A stretch of 17,845 nucleotides of DNA, taken from Bacillota bacterium. GTDB lineage: Bacteria > Bacillota > Clostridia > Acetivibrionales > DTU013. The DNA is taken from positions 1-17,845 of the forward strand of contig JAEYON010000118.1 of assembly GCA_023411645.1 (NCBI GenBank), in the 5' to 3' direction. The position numbers and the translations under genes are program-made. Positions 14,720 through 17,845 of this stretch are shown here, piece by piece; the first letter of the stretch is position 1; each line of letters begins with the position of its first letter. Below the pieces are notes generated by a model that saw nothing but the letters and a program-made list of their open reading frames with translations, had not been told where the DNA came from and searched no databases.

Positions 14720-16387
14720 CTATAGGGAGTCGGAAATCTCATTCATCATTTGAATAAAGAGCTGAACAAGAGAGGGATCAAACTGGCTTCCCGCTTTTAT
14801 GTGGAGTTCCAGTAAAGCTTCTTCTGTAGTCATGGCGGGTTTATTCTGCTGCCGGTGGGTCATGACGTCAAAGGCATCCAAGATGGATATAATGCGTGAC
14901 ATAAGAGGAATCTCTTCTTCCTTAAGACCCTCCGGATAGCCCTGACCATTCCACCATTCATGGTGATATAAAATGATATCAGCCAGATGGGTAAATTCAC
15001 CGGAAGCTTGGGCAATTCGATAACCAATTTCTACATGCTTTCTCATGATAAGCCATTCCGCATCATTAAGAAGGGACTTTTTCAGAATAATATCTTTTGA
15101 TATACCAATTTTGCCGATATCATGAAGCGTTACAGCTCTTATAAGAGTATTCAGGTTTTCCGCGGAAAAACCAAGAACCCTTGCGAACTCTTTTGAGAGT
15201 GTTTGGAGTCTTTCGATGTGCCCTTTAATTTCACAATCATTTGCCTGCAACACTTTTCCCAGGGTTTCTGCGATTGCTCCCCTGACTTTCCTGCCTTCGA
15301 TCAGCTTAACCTGATACATTAAGTCTTCCGCTTCCTTTAACACCTTATGCAAGCAGGCTTCTCCATCTGACTTCGTTGCCACTCCCATGGATAAACTTAG
15401 AAGAAGGTCCGTATCCCGAAAACTATTACAAGCTGCACTGATCTTATCCCGAATAGTATTAGCTGTTTTATTGTCCGTATTTGGGAGAATAATAGCAAAC
15501 TCATCACCGCCCCATCGTGCGATAATATCATTTTGGCGACAGGATTGCTGAATAATGAGCGCCATTTTTTTAAGTCTTTGATCACCCTCATGATGGCCAT
15601 AAACATCGTTAACAAATTTCAGCCCGTTCATATCCCCAATGATCAGGGATATGGGCAGATATTCTTTGTTGTTTTCCATCTCCTGAAGTCTATTATCAAA
15701 ATATGTCTTATTATATAATCCGGTTAATCCGTCATGGAGCGTAAGATAGGTTATGTAATCCAGACCTTCCCGAATCGCATCCTTCTGTTCTTTAAAATAG
15801 AGCTGGATCAGACCAATAGCGTTTAAAAGCAGGATAATTTGAGAAATAACATACGGAGCCATATGGGGCATTATCAAAATATAAGAAAAAATCAAATTAT
15901 TTACGACCCAGGCTATATTTAATAAGCCTAATACAAGAATGAGCCTTCCGTATTGTTTAGCCGATCTGATCATAACAATCCCTACCAGAGAGAATAACGC
16001 AAATACCGTTAAATACGTGTATTGAATCATAAATAAAGCCGGCAGGTTTTGCATTGAGAAAGCAATAAATACGATTAGCCATATCATTCCGATTCCAAAA
16101 AACTGAAATGTTTTGACTTTAGTTTTCAGGAATAATAGAGTACCCCATGCTAATAAAAGATTTGCACAGAAATAGGAACATAGACTTAGAAAGAAAACCG
16201 GTTGATTTTGTCTCAGAAAATATGGGAAAAACGCATCAAGTAAATAATTTAATGCAATGATAGACCAGCCGGCAAACCACAGCACCAGAAAGTGTCTGCG
16301 TTCAAACGTAAAGATATAGACATACAACATCAGCAAGACAGCAATAGACCCAAGCGATGCAATTAATAAAAGCGCGGATGTTTCCAT
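14720..16387 (-). CDS. Membrane-bound GGDEF plus HD-GYP cyclic-di-GMP protein
   Basis: The 555-aa protein starts with seven or so hydrophobic segments (residues about 5-200), followed by a GGDEF domain (about 210-370) and an HD-GYP domain (about 378-550). The diguanylate cyclase site is intact (RWGGDEF, 291-297), and the inhibitory RxxD site stands five residues before it (RQND, 284-287). The phosphodiesterase metal ligands are also present: His390, His422-Asp423 (LHDIGK), His451, His475-His476 in HHEWWNGQGYP and Asp504. It could therefore both make and break cyclic-di-GMP, with the membrane part acting as sensor of an unknown signal. ATG with GGGAGAG upstream. It seems to be a single-gene unit, on the same strand as the his operon but with the his promoter directly after its stop. 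Confidence 0.95.
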   Translation of the reverse strand: METSALLLIASLGSIAVLLMLYVYIFTFERRHFLVLWFAGWSIIALNYLLDAFFPYFLRQNQPVFFLSLCSYFCANLLLAWGTLLFLKTKVKTFQFFGIGMIWLIVFIAFSMQNLPALFMIQYTYLTVFALFSLVGIVMIRSAKQYGRLILVLGLLNIAWVVNNLIFSYILIMPHMAPYVISQIILLLNAIGLIQLYFKEQKDAIREGLDYITYLTLHDGLTGLYNKTYFDNRLQEMENNKEYLPISLIIGDMNGLKFVNDVYGHHEGDQRLKKMALIIQQSCRQNDIIARWGGDEFAIILPNTDNKTANTIRDKISAACNSFRDTDLLLSLSMGVATKSDGEACLHKVLKEAEDLMYQVKLIEGRKVRGAIAETLGKVLQANDCEIKGHIERLQTLSKEFARVLGFSAENLNTLIRAVTLHDIGKIGISKDIILKKSLLNDAEWLIMRKHVEIGYRIAQASGEFTHLADIILYHHEWWNGQGYPEGLKEEEIPLMSRIISILDAFDVMTHRQQNKPAMTTEEALLELHIKAGSQFDPSLVQLFIQMMNEISDSL

Positions 16388-16471
16388 AATCTCTCCCGGT
16401 AAGTTTAGCTATTGCTTAAATAGAATTTATTAATCAGTCCATCAAATAACCAGACTATTCCAACTATATAT

Positions 16472-16500
16472 ACTATATCGGTAAAATAGTAAAAATGTAA
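16472..16500 (-). promoter_or_regulatory. Candidate promoter of the GGDEF/HD-GYP gene
   Basis: Minus strand TTACAT (16495-16500) and TATAGT (16472-16477) with exact 17-nt spacing, in AT-rich DNA about 85 nt before the ATG. The rest of the 232-bp gap (16388-16619) shows no gene. Confidence 0.45.
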
Positions 16501-16619
16501 TCACAAATATATTTTATCAAGCTAGTTCATCTTCCTCTATGAGAAAGATGTTCTCGATAAGCTTGGACTGTTTCCTGTCACGCCTGACGAAATTTTATAA
16601 AAAACCTCAAGCGACTCCT

Positions 16620-17762
16620 TTATTGTGCCTTCATTAACTCATGGGCATCTTTCAGGTGTGAGATGATCGATATCCCTTGTGGGCATTTGCCTTCACATAC
16701 TCCGCACTCTATGCAATTGGAAGCGTCCCTGCCTGTACTTGTAGCTACCAACGAGTAAAATGTTCTCCCGTATTCCGTCCAGGGAGACATAGCCACATCG
16801 TTGTATACCTTGAAAATATCTGGAATATTCACCCGCTGCGGGCAGGGCATGCAATAGCCGCATCCCGTACACCCAACCTTTACCTTACTGTCATAAATCT
16901 CTTTTATCTTATTGATAAGTTCAATATCCTGCTCACTCATGACAGCAGGTTTAGATTCCTTAAAAATTCTAATATTATCCTTCAACTGCTCCATGCTGCT
17001 GGCACCGCTCAATATGACCCTGGCCTCCTTCTGGTTGTAGATCCACCGGAAAGCCCATTCCACAAGAGATCTTTTTTCATGATATTCCTCAATCAGCCTG
17101 TATACTTCCTCCGGTGGGTTCCCTAAGAGGTCTCCGCCCTTCAACGGTTCCATGATTACTACGCTGATACCTTTCTCCGCCGCATATTTCAGTCCTTTTA
17201 CACCTGCCTGATGATTTTGGTCCAGTATATTAAGCTGAATGGTGCAGGTATCCCATGCATATGCGTCCACAAGCTCTTTAAAAAAATCAAATTCCCCATG
17301 ACATGAAAAGCCAAATTGCCTGATTCTCCCATCCGCCTTCAACTGTTCCATGAACCGCAAACCGTCTGTTGCTTTGATCCTTTCCCACATGTCCCGATGA
17401 ACATTATGAAAAATGTAGACATCAATATAATTTGTCTGCAACCGATCCAATTCTTCATTAAAAAGCCTTTGATAATCGTAATAGCTGTTAACCTCCCAGA
17501 TTGGGCATTTGGTAGAAATCATCACCTTTTCTCTGTATCCGCCGCTCAGTGCCTTACCTAAAAGCACCTCACTCCCTGGATAGGAGTATGCCGTATCAAA
17601 ATAGTTCACACCATTGTCAACAGCATACCTGATCATTTTTATTGATTCGTTCTCATCAATTATGTAACTGCCATCGTCCGTCTTTATCCGCGGCAGCCGC
17701 ATACACCCCATACCAAATCTCGACGCCATACTTTCGGTACTTCCAAAAACATTGTACTCCAC
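16620..17762 (-). CDS. Aldo/keto reductase with C-terminal 4Fe-4S ferredoxin domain
   Basis: The first 280 or so residues form an aldo/keto reductase barrel: GMGCMRLP at the start, the catalytic tetrad as Asp56, Tyr61, Lys85 and His119 (FDTAYSYPGSE, STKCP, YIFHNVH), and a VILSGASS nucleotide-binding segment. The C-terminal part holds two cysteine clusters, Cys298/301/304/307 (CTGCGYCMPCP) and Cys350/353/356/360 (CIECGVCEGKCP), typical of the AKR-ferredoxin fusions common in anaerobes. The substrate is unknown; a redox role that couples NAD(P)H and an iron-sulphur centre is plausible. The start is a GTG at 17762 with GAGGGG 8 nt upstream; the nearby ATG is out of frame. No partner gene adjoins it. 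Confidence 0.94.
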   Translation of the reverse strand: MEYNVFGSTESMASRFGMGCMRLPRIKTDDGSYIIDENESIKMIRYAVDNGVNYFDTAYSYPGSEVLLGKALSGGYREKVMISTKCPIWEVNSYYDYQRLFNEELDRLQTNYIDVYIFHNVHRDMWERIKATDGLRFMEQLKADGRIRQFGFSCHGEFDFFKELVDAYAWDTCTIQLNILDQNHQAGVKGLKYAAEKGISVVIMEPLKGGDLLGNPPEEVYRLIEEYHEKRSLVEWAFRWIYNQKEARVILSGASSMEQLKDNIRIFKESKPAVMSEQDIELINKIKEIYDSKVKVGCTGCGYCMPCPQRVNIPDIFKVYNDVAMSPWTEYGRTFYSLVATSTGRDASNCIECGVCEGKCPQGISIISHLKDAHELMKAQ

Positions 17763-17815
17763 TCTAGCATCCCCTCACATTTAATTGCAACATTGATTGC
17801 ATTTATTTGCCATTA

Positions 17816-17824
17816 AGTATAACA
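17816..17824 (-). promoter_or_regulatory. Extended -10 element upstream of the aldo/keto reductase
   Basis: Minus strand TGTTATACT fits an extended -10 (TGnTATAAT-like), 53 nt before the GTG. No good -35 is visible in the few bases left in the window. Confidence 0.4.
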
Positions 17825-17845
17825 AAATATATTGGCCTTTCACAG

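Noticed and set aside
14711..14729. Possible terminator after the GGDEF/HD-GYP gene (CTCCCT/AGGGAG stem)
   Set aside because: The stem is only 6 bp, includes the stop codon, and no T-run follows on the minus strand.
16528..16550. Hairpin between the aldo/keto reductase and the GGDEF gene
   Set aside because: A stem of 9 pairs with one mismatch exists, but no T-run follows on either strand and it lies about 70 nt past the stop, so a terminator call is not supported.

Overview
The window reads as chromosomal DNA of a low-to-moderate-GC Firmicute, most likely class Clostridia. The grounds are a CIRCE-controlled groES-groEL operon, a histidine operon built on the short-form HisG plus HisZ, AGGAGG-type ribosome binding sites with frequent GTG/TTG starts, and a GGDEF/HD-GYP membrane protein. 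The genus cannot be named from sequence alone. Apart from one three-gene island, everything is on the minus strand, so the biological order runs from the high coordinates to the low ones.

Region by region in coordinate order. Bases 1-160 hold a 57-nt inverted repeat and two terminators between groL and whatever lies to its left. Bases 161-2231 hold groL, groS, a perfect CIRCE operator and a promoter (minus strand). Bases 2315-5465 are the plus-strand island: a 5'-truncated sugar-type solute-binding protein gene, a 407-aa major facilitator transporter and an RpiR-family SIS-domain regulator. This island is bracketed by an exact 61-bp direct repeat. One copy is the genuine 3' end of hisIE (last 17 codons, stop and 7 nt downstream); the other is an orphan stub of the same sequence beside the groES promoter. 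Bases 5412-14696 hold the histidine operon, transcribed hisZ-hisG-hisD-hisC-(337-bp gap)-hisB-purC-hisH-hisA-hisF-hisIE from a near-consensus promoter at 14667-14696, with a possible second promoter in front of hisB. Bases 14720-16387 encode a membrane GGDEF plus HD-GYP protein. Bases 16620-17762 encode an aldo/keto reductase with a C-terminal ferredoxin-like 4Fe-4S domain.

The his genes supply a complete set of biosynthetic enzymes except a recognisable histidinol-phosphate phosphatase, which is not in the window. purC sits inside the operon. This makes metabolic sense because HisH/HisF release AICAR, the purine intermediate lying just downstream of the PurC product SAICAR.

The most unusual object is the 3.1-kb island with its duplicated hisIE tail. 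It looks like an insertion that used, and regenerated, the 3' end of hisIE, separating a formerly adjacent his operon and groESL operon. No integrase or transposase is visible in it, so it is either a decayed element or the product of an illegitimate duplication. I see no CRISPR array, tRNA, rRNA or intact insertion sequence.
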